The notes: generated by a model from the letters alone, not told the origin. Counted from the stretch's first letter, positions 45,185-54,349 are shown. The stretch: DNA of 64,000 nt from GCA-2709075 sp038146865 (GCA_038146865.1 JAYQSL010000002.1:434001-498000); one strand, 5' to 3'. Made by a program: numbers and translations.

Positions 45185-46201
45185 TTAGAACGGTTCTTCC
45201 AACCTTTTTGCCAGGTCTTCTATGTTTTCTGGCGGCCACTCGGCGACAAACATCCCAAGATGCAGCCCCATATTAGTGAGAACTTCCTTTATTTCATTTA
45301 ATGATTTACGTCCAAAATTTGGGGTGCGAAGCATCTCTTGCTCAGACTTTTGAACGAGGTCTCCGATGTAAACGATATTATCATTTTTCAAGCAATTTGC
45401 AGACCGAACAGATAGCTCTAGTTCATCCACTTTGCGTAGCAAGTTTTTATTAAAATCTGGTTCTACATCTTCTACAGCCACCGGTGCCTCAGCTGGTTCT
45501 TCGAAATTCACAAAGGCCTGCAACTGGTCTTGCAACACGCGTGCGGATAGAGCAACTGCATCTTCCGGCGTGATGGTCCCATTTGTTTCAACATCTAAAA
45601 TTAATTTATCATAATCAGTAACCTGTCCAACACGGGTATTATCTGACCTAAATGATACACGTCGAACAGGGCTGTATATTGCATCAATCTGTATTAGCCC
45701 AATTGGGGAATCCTCCGACCTCATAGCTGCTGCCGGGATATAACCTTTACCGGTCGAGACAGTCAGTTCCATATTTATCTTTGTACCTTCATCCAAGGTA
45801 CATATTACAAGATCAGGATCAATAATTTCGACCTCGTGTCCCGATTCAATCATCCCCGCTGTAACCTCGCAAGGCCCAGTTGCGCTCAATGATATGCGTC
45901 TTGACTCTGCTCCCTCGTAACGAAGCGCGAGTGACTTGAGGTTTAAGACTATGTCGGTGACATCCTCTCTTACCCCAGGAATAGATGAAAACTCATGCAA
46001 GACTCCATCGATTTGGACCGCAGTCACTGCAGCACCTTGTAACGACGAGAGAAGAACCCGCCGTAACGCATTCCCTAAAGTGTTTGCGAAGCCTCTTTCC
46101 AAGGGTTCAACAACGATCGAGGCTGACCGATTAACGTCCATACCTGGAGTTACCTCGAGCTTGTTTGGCCTAATTAGTTCTTGCCAGTTCTTTTGAATCA
46201 C
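45185..46201 (-). CDS. rpoA: DNA-directed RNA polymerase alpha subunit
   Basis: The 338-residue alpha subunit drives polymerase assembly and promoter contacts. The N-terminal domain holds LEVTPGMDVNRSASIVVEPLERGFANTLGNALRRVLLSS; the C-terminal domain (about 255-330) has NCLKNDNIVYIGDLVQKSEQEMLRTPNFGRKSLNEIKE, which binds UP elements and activators. A linker rich in acidic residues separates them. It sits between rpsK and rplQ as usual. Confidence 0.97.
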   Translation of the reverse strand: MIQKNWQELIRPNKLEVTPGMDVNRSASIVVEPLERGFANTLGNALRRVLLSSLQGAAVTAVQIDGVLHEFSSIPGVREDVTDIVLNLKSLALRYEGAESRRISLSATGPCEVTAGMIESGHEVEIIDPDLVICTLDEGTKINMELTVSTGKGYIPAAAMRSEDSPIGLIQIDAIYSPVRRVSFRSDNTRVGQVTDYDKLILDVETNGTITPEDAVALSARVLQDQLQAFVNFEEPAEAPVAVEDVEPDFNKNLLRKVDELELSVRSANCLKNDNIVYIGDLVQKSEQEMLRTPNFGRKSLNEIKEVLTNMGLHLGMFVAEWPPENIEDLAKRLEEPF

Positions 46202-46277
46202 AGAAAAACCCCTTATATTTTTCGATCTCAGATCGTCTTGTGTTAGAAACTATCTGCCGAAACCCAACGCAAAATGC

Positions 46278-46673
46278 CTAAACTCTTCGTCTCTTGCGCG
46301 GCCGGCACCCATTGTGAGGAATCGGTGTTACATCTTTTATTGAAGTAATCGAGAACCCGAGCGCCCCTAAAGCTCTAAGTGCAGACTCTCGTCCTGAACC
46401 CGGCCCCTTTACCAAAACATCCAAACTCCGCATCCCATGCTCCATCGCCTTACGACCGGCATCCTCAGCAGCTATTTGCGCTGCATAGGGCGTCGATTTA
46501 CGGGATCCCTTAAACCCCGCCTGCCCTGCAGAAGACCAAGAGATTGCATTGCCCTGAGCATCTGAGATCGTGATCATCGTGTTGTTAAAGGTCGAATTTA
46601 CATGAGCTACACCTGAGGTGATATTTTTTTTCTCTCGACGACGAACCCGTGATGCTGTTGCTGCTTTTGCCAT
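46278..46673 (-). CDS. rpsK: 30S ribosomal protein S11
   Basis: The 131-residue protein has GVAHVNSTFNNTMITISDAQGN, WSSAGQAGFKGSRKSTPYAAQIAAEDA and ends with PIPHNGCRPRKRRRV, the standard S11 C-terminus near the 16S platform. It follows rpsM by 21 bases. Confidence 0.97.
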   Translation of the reverse strand: MAKAATASRVRRREKKNITSGVAHVNSTFNNTMITISDAQGNAISWSSAGQAGFKGSRKSTPYAAQIAAEDAGRKAMEHGMRSLDVLVKGPGSGRESALRALGALGFSITSIKDVTPIPHNGCRPRKRRRV

Positions 46674-46694
46674 TTATAAACCTTTATCAAGAAT

Positions 46695-47057
46695 TTATTT
46701 TTTACCAGTTATAGGTCTTGCTCTGCCCTTTCGGGTCCTAGCATTTGTATGTGTTCGTTGACCACGTACAGGCATCCCGCGTCGATGGCGCAGCCCTCGA
46801 TAACAACCTAAATCCATGAGACGCTTTATATTCATGGCTACTTCACGTCGGAGTTCGCCCTCAATCTTAAAATCACTATCTATTAAGTCTCTGACTTTTC
46901 CTAACTCATCCTCGGTAAGGCTATCGATCCGAGTAGCAGAGTTTATACCAGTCCTTTCGCAAATTTTTTTCGCGGAGGTCCGACCGATACCGTGAATGTA
47001 AGTCAGAGCAATCCAAGTTGGTTTATTTGGAAGGTTGACACCGGCTATACGGGCCAT
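46695..47057 (-). CDS. rpsM: 30S ribosomal protein S13
   Basis: The 120-residue protein begins MARIAGVNLPNKPTWIALTYIHGIGRTSAKKIC and has GLRHRRGMPVRGQRTHTNARTRKG at the end, the S13 head-protein signature. A ribosome site (GAGGAG) precedes the ATG. It is the first gene of the alpha operon and has its own promoter upstream. Confidence 0.97.
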   Translation of the reverse strand: MARIAGVNLPNKPTWIALTYIHGIGRTSAKKICERTGINSATRIDSLTEDELGKVRDLIDSDFKIEGELRREVAMNIKRLMDLGCYRGLRHRRGMPVRGQRTHTNARTRKGRARPITGKK

Positions 47058-47128
47058 GTCTTTAACTCCTCATTTCTTAAGTGTGGGCTATGTTTATAGT
47101 GTACTCTAGTATCCCAGAAAGGCCCGGG

Positions 47129-47156
47129 ATTATAGGAATTTGTGCACTCAAGTCAA
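47129..47156 (-). promoter_or_regulatory. Sigma-70 promoter of the rpsM-rpsK-rpoA-rplQ operon
   Basis: On the minus strand TTGACT (47151-47156), a 16-base spacer and a perfect TATAAT (47129-47134) lie 72 bases upstream of rpsM. The -35 box overlaps the stop of adk (47153-47155). A short inverted repeat (ATCCC...GGGAT, 47111-47130) follows at the expected start site. Confidence 0.8.
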
Positions 47157-47809
47157 GATGTATGGTTTGCAATTAATGCTCCTAACTCTCTGGACACTTC
47201 GCCAACAGGCGCCATTGCGTCAATGGTCTGAAGGATCCCTTTATTTTCGTAAAATTGAACCAGCGGAGCCGTCTCTCGTTCGTATACATCGAGCCGACGA
47301 CGAACAGAGACCTCGCTGTCATCTGCTCTTCGCTCAAAGCTGTGCCCACCACAAAAATCGCAAACGTTATCAATTTTTGGTTTGTTAAATTCTGTATGGT
47401 AGCTTGCGGCACAATTTGCGCAGTTAATTCTTCCCGATATCCTTTTCACAATCTGATCATTATCGACGGCCATTTGAACCACGAGATCCAAGTTTTTATT
47501 TTTTTCCGAGAGCATGACCTCTAGTGCTTCTGCCTGACCTTTGGTACGAGGACAACCATCGAGAACAAAAGCAGCTTTTCCATCAAGCTTATCTATTCGA
47601 TCAGACACCAATTCGATAATCAAATCATCTGAAACCAGCTGACCAGAGTTAATAATATCAGCCACTGCATTTCCCAGCTTTGTTTTTTCTGAAATCGCCA
47701 ACCTAAGCAATTCGCCTGTTGAGAGATGTTTCAAACCGTAGCCTTGTTCTAGAAACTTAGCTTGGGTTCCCTTCCCCGAACCTGGCGGCCCTAAAAGAAC
47801 GAGTCTCAT
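47153..47809 (-). CDS. adk: Adenylate kinase
   Basis: Adk converts ATP and AMP to two ADP. The 218-residue enzyme has the P-loop GPPGSGKGTQ (7-16), the DGCPRTKGQAEAL region and a zinc-type lid with Cys130, Cys133, Cys150 and Cys153. A four-cysteine lid is common in Gram-positive and some alphaproteobacterial enzymes. It overlaps secY by 4 bases (ATGA), as in the spc operon of many bacteria. Confidence 0.96.
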   Translation of the reverse strand: MRLVLLGPPGSGKGTQAKFLEQGYGLKHLSTGELLRLAISEKTKLGNAVADIINSGQLVSDDLIIELVSDRIDKLDGKAAFVLDGCPRTKGQAEALEVMLSEKNKNLDLVVQMAVDNDQIVKRISGRINCANCAASYHTEFNKPKIDNVCDFCGGHSFERRADDSEVSVRRRLDVYERETAPLVQFYENKGILQTIDAMAPVGEVSRELGALIANHTS

Positions 47810-49152
47810 CTGCTTCGCCCTTTAATTCTGGTTTTTTTTATCAAACCTTCATACTGATGGGCCAATAAATGTGACTGAACCTGCGCCACGGTATCCATTG
47901 TTACCATGACCACAATCAATAAACTGGTTCCGCCAAAATAAAAGGGCACTGAATATTTTGAGATCAAAAACTCAGGCAAAATACTGATTGAGACGAGGTA
48001 GACAGCTCCAAGAACTGTGATTCTTGATAAAACATAATCCAAATGTTTCGCCGTATTCTGACCGGGCCGAATACCGGGAATAAAACCACCATTTTGTTTT
48101 AAATTATCTGCCGTCTCAGTCGGATTAAAAACAACGGATGTATAAAAAAAAGCGAAGAACGCAATCAACAACGAATAGGTAAGCAAATAAAAGGGCTGTC
48201 CACGTCCTAGATAGGCCACGGCAGCATTTAACCACTCTGGTCCCTGCCCTGCAGAAAACCCTGCGATAGTAATTGGTAACAAAAGTAAAGAACTCGCAAA
48301 AATTGGGGGTATTACGCCGGCAGTATTGATTTTGAGTGGCAAATGACTGCTCTCCCCGCCAAACATGCGATTACCCACCTGCCTTTTGGGGTATTGAACC
48401 ACGAGCCGCCGCTGAGCGCGTTCCACGTATACGATTAAGGCTATGACAACGATTGACATTAGGATCAAAAAGATAATAAATGCTGCCGACAAAGAGCCCG
48501 TCCGACCAAGTTCGAGGGTTCCCACAAGAGCAGATGGCAAGTTAGCCACGATTCCCGCAAAAATAATTAATGAAATACCGTTCCCCACGCCTCTTGAAGT
48601 TATTTGCTCACCCAACCACATCAAAAACATCGTTCCTCCGACCAAAGTCACGACAGTCGTAAAACGGAAAAACAAGCCGGGGTCGATAACTGCGGAACCC
48701 TGACTGCCGGAAGTGCCTTCTAACCCAACAGAAATACCGTAACCTTGAAGCGCTGCCAGAAATACTGTTCCGTATCGAGTATACTGCGTAATTTTTCTTT
48801 GCCCGGCGGCGCCCTCTTTCTTCAATTGAGCAAAGTAGGGCGATACAGCGGTCATTAGCTGCATGATAATGGCTGATGATATGTAAGGCATAATACCAAG
48901 CGCAAATATAGTCATTCGACTGAATGCGCCCCCGGCAAACATATCAAAAACTGCCAGAAGCCCTCCTGCTTGGCTTTTAAAAATTTCAGATAGAATAGAA
49001 GGATCAATCCCGGGCAGCGGAATATATGTACCTAACCTGTAAACAATAAGCGCCCCAAGCGTGAACCAAAGCCTTTTTTTTAGCTCCGTTGCCTTGCCAA
49101 TTTGGCCAAAATTAATATGGGCTGCTAATTGTTCAGCTGCTGAAGCCATCAC
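47806..49152 (-). CDS. secY: Preprotein translocase subunit SecY
   Basis: SecY forms the protein-conducting channel of the inner membrane. The 448-residue protein has ten predicted membrane helices, the plug region GIDPSILSEIF, PYISSAIIMQLM and the cytoplasmic loop with FKQNGGFIPGIRPGQNTAKHLD-like sequence (here NLKQNGGFIPGIRPGQ). It lies between rplO and adk. Confidence 0.97.
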   Translation of the reverse strand: MMASAAEQLAAHINFGQIGKATELKKRLWFTLGALIVYRLGTYIPLPGIDPSILSEIFKSQAGGLLAVFDMFAGGAFSRMTIFALGIMPYISSAIIMQLMTAVSPYFAQLKKEGAAGQRKITQYTRYGTVFLAALQGYGISVGLEGTSGSQGSAVIDPGLFFRFTTVVTLVGGTMFLMWLGEQITSRGVGNGISLIIFAGIVANLPSALVGTLELGRTGSLSAAFIIFLILMSIVVIALIVYVERAQRRLVVQYPKRQVGNRMFGGESSHLPLKINTAGVIPPIFASSLLLLPITIAGFSAGQGPEWLNAAVAYLGRGQPFYLLTYSLLIAFFAFFYTSVVFNPTETADNLKQNGGFIPGIRPGQNTAKHLDYVLSRITVLGAVYLVSISILPEFLISKYSVPFYFGGTSLLIVVMVTMDTVAQVQSHLLAHQYEGLIKKTRIKGRSR

Positions 49153-49176
49153 TCATATCCTTTTGGACAATCTGCC

Positions 49177-49665
49177 CTAGGCCTCATTCCCTGCTCTAGT
49201 TGGGGTCGGACTGGTAATAACAACTTTACCCCCCGCTTTTTCGACTGCGTCAATAGCAGATTTAGATGCACCACTCACTTCTATTGTAACCTTACTATTC
49301 AAAGTCCCTCGGGCAAGAAGCCTGACACCATCCCTCGGGGTCTTGAGTAATCCCGCACTTTGCATCACAGAGAGATCAATGGGTTTAGAAACGTCAATTT
49401 TACCCGCCTCTATAGCAGACTGAACTCGATTAAGGTTTATTTCACGGTATCTCTTTCTGAAAATATTTGTGAAGCCACGTTTTGGCAGTCGCCGATATAA
49501 AGGCATTTGGCCTCCCTCAAAGCCTGCCAACGCTACACCGGAACGGGACTTTTGACCCTTTTGTCCTTTCCCCGCTGTTTTACCCAGACCCGAAGAGGGC
49601 CCACGACCAACCCTTTTTCTAGGTTTTCTTGAACCCCTTGTTTCAGCAATTTGATTCAGCTTCAT
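49177..49665 (-). CDS. rplO: 50S ribosomal protein L15
   Basis: The 162-residue protein has the glycine-rich start KRVGRGPSSGLGKTAGKGQKGQKSRSG and FEGGQMPLYRRLPKRGF, typical of L15. It lies between rpmD and secY. Confidence 0.97.
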   Translation of the reverse strand: MKLNQIAETRGSRKPRKRVGRGPSSGLGKTAGKGQKGQKSRSGVALAGFEGGQMPLYRRLPKRGFTNIFRKRYREINLNRVQSAIEAGKIDVSKPIDLSVMQSAGLLKTPRDGVRLLARGTLNSKVTIEVSGASKSAIDAVEKAGGKVVITSPTPTRAGNEA

Positions 49666-49718
49666 CCAATCTACTCCTACCCGCCTATCGTTTTTGGGGC
49701 TGGCAACTAAATACTTTG

Positions 49719-49898
49719 TTATTCCACTTCAACAAGGTGTTTTACCTTGTTAATCATCCCTCGCACCGCTGGCGTATCCTCAAGCTGACGAGACCGACGA
49801 ATTTTGTTCAAACCTAGTCCGATTAGGGTCTTTCTTTGATCTGACCTACGCCCTATGGGGCTTCGCACCTGGGTCACAGTTATTTTTTCTTCAGCCAT
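49719..49898 (-). CDS. rpmD: 50S ribosomal protein L30
   Basis: The 59-residue protein starts MAEEKITVTQVRSPIGRRSDQR and has LGLNKIRRSRQLEDTPAVRGMINKV, the L30 signature. I choose the ATG at 49898, since the in-frame extension to 50018 lies inside rpsE. It overlaps the rpsE stop by 8 bases. Confidence 0.95.
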   Translation of the reverse strand: MAEEKITVTQVRSPIGRRSDQRKTLIGLGLNKIRRSRQLEDTPAVRGMINKVKHLVEVE

Positions 49899-50487
49899 CA
49901 GATACTCCTTGGCTTTGCGGTCTATCCCCTTTAACTGTTCTAGATGGCAAAATTTCAGACACCTTCTTACCTCGTCTAGACGCCACTGCTCTAGGCGATT
50001 GTAATCGCTGGAGTGCATCCATCGTCGCCTTAACCATATTATAAGGGTTTTGTGTTCCGTTAGATTTTGCCACTACATCCTGAACCCCAAGAGATTCAAA
50101 GACTGCTCTCATAGGCCCCCCAGCAATAATTCCTGTTCCTGGGGGCGCCGCCCTGCAAATAACTTTACCGGCCCCAAACCGACCTTTCACGTCATGATGC
50201 AAAGTTCGGCCTTCTCGTAGTGGTATTCGAACCATTCTTGTCTTAGCTTGATCTGTTGCCTTACGAATAGCTTCTGGAACCTCCCGGGCCTTACCAGAAC
50301 CGTAGCCGACGCGACCCTTGGAGTCGCCGACCACGACCAGAGCGGCGAAGCCAAAGCGCTTTCCGCCCTTAACGACTTTTGCCACCCGATTGATATGGAC
50401 AAGTCTATCTAAAAGATCATCACCTTCGTTTTGGTTGTCTCGACTTCGGCGCTCTCTCCGTTGTCCACTTTCAGGTCCCTTTGCCAT
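49891..50487 (-). CDS. rpsE: 30S ribosomal protein S5
   Basis: The 198-residue protein has the S5 double-stranded-RNA-like domain with LVHINRVAKVVKGGKRFGFAALVVVGD and GAGKVICRAAPPGTGIIAGGPMRAVFE. The ATG at 50487 follows AAAGGG; a TTG two codons upstream is less likely. It lies between rplR and rpmD. Confidence 0.97.
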   Translation of the reverse strand: MAKGPESGQRRERRSRDNQNEGDDLLDRLVHINRVAKVVKGGKRFGFAALVVVGDSKGRVGYGSGKAREVPEAIRKATDQAKTRMVRIPLREGRTLHHDVKGRFGAGKVICRAAPPGTGIIAGGPMRAVFESLGVQDVVAKSNGTQNPYNMVKATMDALQRLQSPRAVASRRGKKVSEILPSRTVKGDRPQSQGVSDG

Positions 50488-50498
50488 AATCAATCCCT

Positions 50499-50861
50499 TT
50501 AAAACTCTAATCCAGCGTCACGCGCAGCATCTGCAAGTGCTTTAACCCGGCCGTGGAACAGGTAGCCCCCACGATCAAAATAGACCTTCTTAACGCCTTT
50601 TTCAGAAGCCCTCTGTGCGACCAATTTGCCGACTGCTTCCGCGACGTCCTTACTTGAGCCTGTTTTGTGCGAGCTTTTTATGGAACTCTCCAGTGAGGAT
50701 GCGGAAGTAATTGTTCCTCCAACGGCATCATTAATAATCTGCGCGTAGATATTCTTACTTGAACGAAAAACCGAAAGTCTAGCCCTATCGGAGCCAACCT
50801 TTTTAATCCTGATTCTCTGCCGATCCCGCCGACGGTCGCGGAGCTTTTTTGTATTTAGCAT
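50499..50861 (-). CDS. rplR: 50S ribosomal protein L18
   Basis: The 120-residue protein has RLSVFRSSKNIYAQIINDAVGGTITSASS and ends with YHGRVKALADAARDAGLEF-like sequence (here LFHGRVKALADAARDAGLEF), standard for L18, which binds 5S rRNA. Confidence 0.97.
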   Translation of the reverse strand: MLNTKKLRDRRRDRQRIRIKKVGSDRARLSVFRSSKNIYAQIINDAVGGTITSASSLESSIKSSHKTGSSKDVAEAVGKLVAQRASEKGVKKVYFDRGGYLFHGRVKALADAARDAGLEF

Positions 50862-50867
50862 GACGCC

Positions 50868-51401
50868 CTACTTTTTCTTGCCTTCTTTACGCAATATAAA
50901 TTCATTGGAATAACGCACTCCCTTACCCTTGTATGGCTCCGGGGGCCTAAACGCTCTAATTTGTGAGGCCACATGACCTACTTGTTGCTTATCTCGACCG
51001 GTTATCGCTATGGAGGTTGGCCGTTCGCAGGCCATCGAAATCCCCTCAGGTATCGGAAAACTTATCTCATGACTGTGTCCCAGCTGGAGAATAAGGTTTG
51101 AACCCTGCACCGCCGCCCGATAACCAACACCTGTAATTTCCATATTTACCGTAAAGCCTTCACTGACCCCAGTAACAATATTTTGAACTAAGCTCCGCGT
51201 GGTTCCCCACATCATTTTCGCGCGCTTGGTTCCATCGCGAGGAGCTACTACCAAAACGTCACCTTCCCGGTCTATTGAAATTTCATCCACCAGTGTCAGA
51301 TTCAATTCCCCAAGTTTCCCCTTTGCGGTGACTTTTTGGCCAACGATACTGATATCCACACCGCTCGGCACTGTGATTGGATTCTGTCCAATTCTAGACA
51401 T
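50868..51401 (-). CDS. rplF: 50S ribosomal protein L6
   Basis: The 177-residue protein has two repeated alpha/beta domains and the C-terminal signature PEPYKGKGVRYSNEFILRKEGKKK. The start MSRIGQNPITVPSGVDI is typical. It lies between rpsH and rplR. Confidence 0.97.
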   Translation of the reverse strand: MSRIGQNPITVPSGVDISIVGQKVTAKGKLGELNLTLVDEISIDREGDVLVVAPRDGTKRAKMMWGTTRSLVQNIVTGVSEGFTVNMEITGVGYRAAVQGSNLILQLGHSHEISFPIPEGISMACERPTSIAITGRDKQQVGHVASQIRAFRPPEPYKGKGVRYSNEFILRKEGKKK

Positions 51402-51421
51402 TAAGACCTCCTTGCAAAATA

Positions 51422-51826
51422 TCAGAATACTGTGCAGAGGACTTCGCCCCCAACATTTTGGGCGCGAGCTTCCGCATCAGAAAGTATCCCTTTTGGTGTG
51501 GACAATATGGAAATCCCAAGACCATTGTATACAGGCGACAACTCTTTAATTTTTGAATAAACTCTTCTGCCAGGTTTTGAAACGCGGTGGATTTCACGGA
51601 TAACCGGTTCCCCTTCGTAATACTTCAGTTCTATGCGAACACGGAACTGATCGCGCTTACCTTGAAGTTCTTCAACCGAATATCCACGAATATAGCCCTC
51701 TCTTTTAAGAGCATCCAACACATTGACACGTAACTTGGAGCTAGGGCTGTCAACTACGTTCTTAGATGTGCGCTGCCCGTTTCTTATTCGGGTCAGCAAA
51801 TCACTCAGAGGATCTGTTAAACTCAT
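51422..51826 (-). CDS. rpsH: 30S ribosomal protein S8
   Basis: The 134-residue protein has SDPLSDLLTRIRNGQ-type start (TDPLSDLLTRIRNGQ) and ends GLGISILSTPKGILSDAEARAQNVGGEVLCTVF, the S8 signature. In E. coli S8 represses the spc operon at the rplE region; whether that holds here is not visible. Confidence 0.97.
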   Translation of the reverse strand: MSLTDPLSDLLTRIRNGQRTSKNVVDSPSSKLRVNVLDALKREGYIRGYSVEELQGKRDQFRVRIELKYYEGEPVIREIHRVSKPGRRVYSKIKELSPVYNGLGISILSTPKGILSDAEARAQNVGGEVLCTVF

Positions 51827-51842
51827 CTGCGGTACCTCCTCA

Positions 51843-52148
51843 TTACCAACTCGACTTCGTCATTCCCGGTATTAAACCCTGAGATGCCATTTCTCTTAGG
51901 GCAATCCGAGATAGACGAAACTTTCGATAAAACGCCCGCGGCCGACCAGTCACCTCACAACGATTTCTTACCCGTACTGGAGAAGAATTTCTGGGCAGTT
52001 CCGCAAGCTTTAATCGGGCCGAATATCTCTCTTCGGAAGAAAGCGCTCTATTTTTCGCGAGCGCCTTTAAGGAAGAGCGCCGTTTAGCGAATTTCTTTGC
52101 TAATGCCATCCGCCTTCGGTTTGTTTCAACTGCACTTTTTTTTGCCAT
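51843..52148 (-). CDS. rpsN: 30S ribosomal protein S14
   Basis: The 101-residue protein is the long, zinc-free S14 type: only one cysteine (RCEVTGRPRAFYRKFRLSR) remains where zinc-binding forms have four. RNRCEVTGRPR and ending GLIPGMTKSSW are standard. Confidence 0.97.
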   Translation of the reverse strand: MAKKSAVETNRRRMALAKKFAKRRSSLKALAKNRALSSEERYSARLKLAELPRNSSPVRVRNRCEVTGRPRAFYRKFRLSRIALREMASQGLIPGMTKSSW

Positions 52149-52172
52149 TTGAGTCCTCCAAGACCCTGTAAT

Positions 52173-52709
52173 TCAGTTAATGGGCATGTTGAAGCCCTTG
52201 AGCAATGCCAGGGCCTCTCTGTCAGTCGACGCTGAGGTCACCAAAGCTATGTCCATACCTCTCATTTCTTCAACTTGATCATAATTTATTTCCGGAAATA
52301 CAATCTGCTCTTGTATACCCATCGAAAAGTTACCTCTACCATCAAAACTTTTCCCTGAGAGCCCTCGAAAGTCTCGGACCTGAGGTAGAGCTACATTGAT
52401 TAAACGATCTAAAAACTCATACATTCGGCCACGACGAAGTGTTACTTTACACCCAATAGGCATCCCCTCCCTCAACTTGAAGGTTGCAACGGATTTTTTA
52501 GCCTTTATGACCACGGGTTTTTGACCAGTAATCAAAGCTAATTCATTCTGGGCGGAGTTAACCTTTTTAGAGTCGTTAACTGCTTCACCCACTCCCATAT
52601 TCACGACTATTTTTATTAACTTGGGTATCTGCATTGCGTTCGAGTAACCGAATTCTTCCTTTAGTTCCTCTCGCAAAGTATCCTTATATAGTTCATATAA
52701 ACGCGTCAT
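52173..52709 (-). CDS. rplE: 50S ribosomal protein L5
   Basis: The 178-residue protein has IPKLIKIVVNMGVGEAVNDSK, TGQKPVVIKAKKSVATFKLREGMPIGCKVTLR and RDFRGLSGKSFDGRGNFSMGI, the L5 signature for 5S rRNA binding. Confidence 0.97.
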   Translation of the reverse strand: MTRLYELYKDTLREELKEEFGYSNAMQIPKLIKIVVNMGVGEAVNDSKKVNSAQNELALITGQKPVVIKAKKSVATFKLREGMPIGCKVTLRRGRMYEFLDRLINVALPQVRDFRGLSGKSFDGRGNFSMGIQEQIVFPEINYDQVEEMRGMDIALVTSASTDREALALLKGFNMPIN

Positions 52710-52719
52710 TTTTTCCGCC

Positions 52720-53046
52720 TTAATCGAGCATTTCTCCGGACCGCTTTGCGATGCGGACCTTTTTGTTTTCTTCTAGAAATTTAAAACCAACTCTCGTAGG
52801 TTTGTTACTATCCGGATCCAAATGTGCGACATTAGAAACATGAATAGAGGCCTCTTTTTCAACAATGCCTCCAGGGTTTGTTTGCGTCGGCCGAGTGTGG
52901 CGCTTTACAACATTTACCCCCTGAACCACCAATCTCTCGGTGGCAGGTATAGTTTTCAGCACGCTTCCAGTTTTACCCTTATCTTTTCCGGTGATCACAA
53001 TCACGTCATCACCTTTACGGTATTTTTTTATTGACCTGTTTTTCAT
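52720..53046 (-). CDS. rplX: 50S ribosomal protein L24
   Basis: The 108-residue protein carries the KOW motif KGDDVIVITGKDKGKTGSVLK. I use the ATG at 53046 (MKNRSIKKYRKG), one base after the rplN stop; an in-frame extension to 53067 lies inside rplN. Confidence 0.95.
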   Translation of the reverse strand: MKNRSIKKYRKGDDVIVITGKDKGKTGSVLKTIPATERLVVQGVNVVKRHTRPTQTNPGGIVEKEASIHVSNVAHLDPDSNKPTRVGFKFLEENKKVRIAKRSGEMLD

Positions 53047-53047
53047 T

Positions 53048-53416
53048 TTACAAGACCTCGGGTGCAAGGGAAATTATCTTCATATATGACCGGTCTCTCA
53101 ATTCTCTTGTAACAGGACCAAAAATCCGGGTACCAATCGGTTCGCCCGAATTGTTTATCAACACCGCAGCATTTCGATCAAAACGAATAGCTGATCCATC
53201 GGGACGCTGGATTTCCTTGGCTGTCCGAACTATCACTGCCCTATGGATATCGCCTTTTTTTACCCGTCCGCGGGGAATAGCTTCCTTCACAGTGACAACA
53301 ATCACGTCTCCGACTGAAGCCGTACGACGACGACTACCGCCCAACACCCGGATACACTGAACACTTCTCGCACCCGAGTTATCCGCTACATCTAACTTTG
53401 TTTGAACTTGAATCAT
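53048..53416 (-). CDS. rplN: 50S ribosomal protein L14
   Basis: The 122-residue protein begins MIQVQTKLDVADNSGARSVQCIRVLGGS and ends with FMKIISLAPEVL-like sequence (YMKIISLAPEVL), the L14 signature. Confidence 0.97.
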   Translation of the reverse strand: MIQVQTKLDVADNSGARSVQCIRVLGGSRRRTASVGDVIVVTVKEAIPRGRVKKGDIHRAVIVRTAKEIQRPDGSAIRFDRNAAVLINNSGEPIGTRIFGPVTRELRDRSYMKIISLAPEVL

Positions 53417-53437
53417 GGTCTCTAAAACTGAACAGGC

Positions 53438-53674
53438 CTATTCGCCGTCTATCAGCACCTCCCACCGTTTTGTTTTTGATAGCGGCCTGCACTCCTGAAT
53501 CCTAACCATGTCGCCTACCTTGAACCGATTACTAGGATCATGAGCCGCATATTTTTTCGATTGCCGAATGAATTTACCATAGATAGGATGTTTAATTCTT
53601 CGTTCCACTCTAACTGAGACCGTCAGATCAGCACTATCCGACACAACAATCCCCTGCAATACCCTTTTTGGCAT
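53438..53674 (-). CDS. rpsQ: 30S ribosomal protein S17
   Basis: The 78-residue OB-fold protein has VLQGIVVSDSADLTVSVRVERRIKHPIYGKFI and GDMVRIQECRPLSKTKRWEV, the S17 signature. Confidence 0.97.
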   Translation of the reverse strand: MPKRVLQGIVVSDSADLTVSVRVERRIKHPIYGKFIRQSKKYAAHDPSNRFKVGDMVRIQECRPLSKTKRWEVLIDGE

Positions 53675-53677
53675 AAT

Positions 53678-53881
53678 CTAATCCTGGTTTGACGAGTGCT
53701 GTTTTTCGGTCAGCACAGTGTTAATACGCGCTATGTCTCTCTTGACGGCTCTCATCCGAGCGGTACCCTCTAGTTGGCCACTTGCTCGTTGGAACCGCAA
53801 ATTGAGCGACTCTTTTTTTAAGCTGACCAACTGTTCTTTGAGCTGGTCCGGTGTTTGGACTCTGAGGTCTAACGCCTTCAT
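53678..53881 (-). CDS. rpmC: 50S ribosomal protein L29
   Basis: The 67-residue two-helix protein has ELKEQLVSLKKESLNLRFQRASGQLE-like sequence (DQLKEQLVSLKKESLNLRFQ) and VKRDIARINTVLTEK, typical of L29. Confidence 0.95.
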   Translation of the reverse strand: MKALDLRVQTPDQLKEQLVSLKKESLNLRFQRASGQLEGTARMRAVKRDIARINTVLTEKQHSSNQD

Positions 53882-53893
53882 TTCTTCCCCCTT

Positions 53894-54310
53894 TTACTCC
53901 GAACCTATTCTTTTTACTACTCGGGTCCGAATTGGCAGCTTTGCTGCGGCGAGGGCCAACGCGACCCGCGCCGTTTCTTCATTAACCCCATCGACTTCAA
54001 ACATAATTCGTCCCGGCTTAACCCTGCAGGCCCAATACTCGGGGGAACCCTTTCCCTTGCCTTGCCGAACTTCAGCGGGCTTCTGAGACACTGGAACGTC
54101 CGGAAAGATTCGGATCCACACTCGGCCTGCGCGCCTCATGTGGCGAGTTATTGCTCTCCTTGAGGCCTCTATCTGGCGGGCGGTGATACGCCCAGGCGTT
54201 TGCGCCTTCAGACCAAAGGCTCCGAAATTCAAATCAGTACCACCCTTGGCATTTCCATGAATCCGCCCCTTATGGGCTTTTCTATATTTTGTCCTTTTTG
54301 GCGCTAACAT
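53894..54310 (-). CDS. rplP: 50S ribosomal protein L16
   Basis: The 138-residue protein has APKRTKYRKAHKGRIHG, ITARQIEASRRAITRHMRRAGRVWIRIFPD and GKGKGSPEYWACRVKPGRIMFE, the L16 signature near the peptidyl-transferase centre. Confidence 0.97.
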   Translation of the reverse strand: MLAPKRTKYRKAHKGRIHGNAKGGTDLNFGAFGLKAQTPGRITARQIEASRRAITRHMRRAGRVWIRIFPDVPVSQKPAEVRQGKGKGSPEYWACRVKPGRIMFEVDGVNEETARVALALAAAKLPIRTRVVKRIGSE

Positions 54311-54349
54311 AATTTTTTGCCTTTCAGAATATCCCTCGGAAAGCCAGCA

